A DNA stretch of 37,877 nt. Origin: Sphingobium sp. (lineage in GTDB: Bacteria; Pseudomonadota; Alphaproteobacteria; Sphingomonadales; Sphingomonadaceae). The translations under genes and the position numbers were made by a program. Below the pieces are notes generated by a model, which saw only the letters and a list, made by a program, of their open reading frames with translations, ran no database searches and was not told the DNA's origin. The stretch spans positions 1-37,877 of the forward strand of contig JAGNYO010000022.1 of NCBI GenBank assembly GCA_017984895.1. The letters run 5' to 3'. Numbering within the stretch: position 1 is the stretch's first letter; each line of letters begins with the position of its first letter. Below are positions 37,183 to 37,877 of the stretch, piece after piece.

Positions 37183-37877
37183 TCATTTTCCCGAGAGAGC
37201 TTCCAGCTCCTCACCCGCTTCAGACCGCCAGACAAAGGCATCGCTGCCCGCTTTCTTGAGGTCCGCTTCCACCGCCTTGGCACGGTCGAGAGTCTTGAAA
37301 GGGCCGACGACCAGCCGGTTGGTCGCGCCCCATTGCGCGGACCAGCCATCCTGCTTGGCGAGCGCGTCATGCTCCTTCTTCATGCGTTTCAGGGTAAAAC
37401 CCAGTGCACTGATGTTGCGTCCGGTGCCGATCTGCACCCAATAACGCGCCGGATTGGCTGCGAGCCGCTTCTTGTCGGCCTCCGCCTTGGCTTTGGCTTC
37501 AGCCTCAGCCTTCTTCTTCGCGGCGGTTTCCTGCGCCTTTCTGCGGGCGGCCTTGAGCATGGCTACATCGGAAAGATCCACCGCCGCGACACGCGGTTGC
37601 AGTTCGGACTGCGGAATCTCGATCTCGGCCATGATATCCGCCAGCGTGCGGGGCGATACGCCCGGCTGCGCGGCGGGGGCAGGCGGCGCGGCGACCGGCG
37701 GTTTGGGTGGGGGCACGGGCTGCGGCGTGACAGGGGCTGGCGGTCCCTGCACAGTGCGGGGGGCGGGCGTAATTGTACTGGGCGTCACAGGCGTCGCAGA
37801 TGCTCCACGCGGTTGCGTGCTGGGCAGTGGCGCCGGGGTGGGCACTGGCGCGGGCGCTGGCAGGGGCGCACTTACGG
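37183..37877 (-). CDS. SPOR domain protein (5' end outside window)
   Basis: The visible 231 residues are a proline/alanine-rich linker (PVPPPKPPVAAPPAPAA type), a charged Ala/Lys/Glu helix around the KKKAEAEAKAKAEADKK segment, and a C-terminal SPOR domain (about the last 80 residues: RYWVQIGTGRN...RLVVGPFKTLDRAKAVEADLKKAG). SPOR domains bind denuded peptidoglycan at division septa. The frame remains open to the last base, so the N-terminus lies beyond the window. A GTG at 37845 is in the middle of the proline-rich part and is not a likely start. Confidence 0.85.
   Translation of the reverse strand, partial: VSAPLPAPAPVPTPAPLPSTQPRGASATPVTPSTITPAPRTVQGPPAPVTPQPVPPPKPPVAAPPAPAAQPGVSPRTLADIMAEIEIPQSELQPRVAAVDLSDVAMLKAARRKAQETAAKKKAEAEAKAKAEADKKRLAANPARYWVQIGTGRNISALGFTLKRMKKEHDALAKQDGWSAQWGATNRLVVGPFKTLDRAKAVEADLKKAGSDAFVWRSEAGEELEALSGK

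Overview
The window looks like a chromosomal segment of a high-GC alphaproteobacterium, most likely a sphingomonad (Sphingobium, Novosphingobium or Sphingopyxis type). This is inferred from several features together: an F1-only ATP synthase operon in the order atpHAGDC, a split glycine decarboxylase (gcvPA/gcvPB), CpaF, the DgoK/DgoA galactonate enzymes, and a GST of the LigF-like type. No rRNA, tRNA, transposase or CRISPR array was found.

Layout. (1) 1-5868, plus strand: the tail of a probable TetR-type regulator, then a tight five-gene catabolic operon (FAH-family hydrolase, MBL-fold hydrolase, acyl-CoA synthetase, GST, nitronate monooxygenase). Its base composition is visibly lower in GC than the rest of the window. 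(2) 5869-6156: AT-rich convergent spacer. (3) 6157-10555, minus strand: a beta-oxidation-type operon read acyl-CoA dehydrogenase, thiolase, SDR, a 56-residue small ORF, and an alpha-methylacyl-CoA racemase-like CaiB protein. It faces a divergent TetR regulator (10650-11288), and a promoter with a perfect palindrome lies between them. (4) 11496-14071: dgoK-dgoA with a convergent galM, part of a De Ley-Doudoroff galactose route. (5) 14169-16894: a bifunctional Ada protein divergent from a secreted or membrane trypsin-like protease. (6) 17019-21787: atpHAGDC, with a strong hairpin between atpD and atpC and an unusually short epsilon subunit. (7) 21866-26286: a surface-glycosylation group comprising a polytopic glycosyltransferase, a GtrA flippase and two GT2 enzymes, one with a GtrB-like membrane tail. 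(8) 26489-29850: a solitary cpaF with a near-consensus CtrA site, a methyltransferase-like protein with a signal peptide, and an EamA transporter. (9) 29870-35892, minus strand: a glycine-cleavage operon under a tandem glycine riboswitch, in the order gcvT, gcvH, SAM methyltransferase, gcvPA, gcvPB, isoprenylcysteine-methyltransferase-like protein. (10) 35955-37877, minus strand: a dGTPase-like HD hydrolase and a SPOR-domain protein that runs off the end.

Most of the window is well-understood housekeeping DNA. The parts least explained by known systems are the low-GC catabolic operon at the left end, the small ORF embedded in the beta-oxidation operon, the methyltransferase embedded in the gcv operon, and the signal-peptide-bearing methyltransferase next to the lone cpaF.
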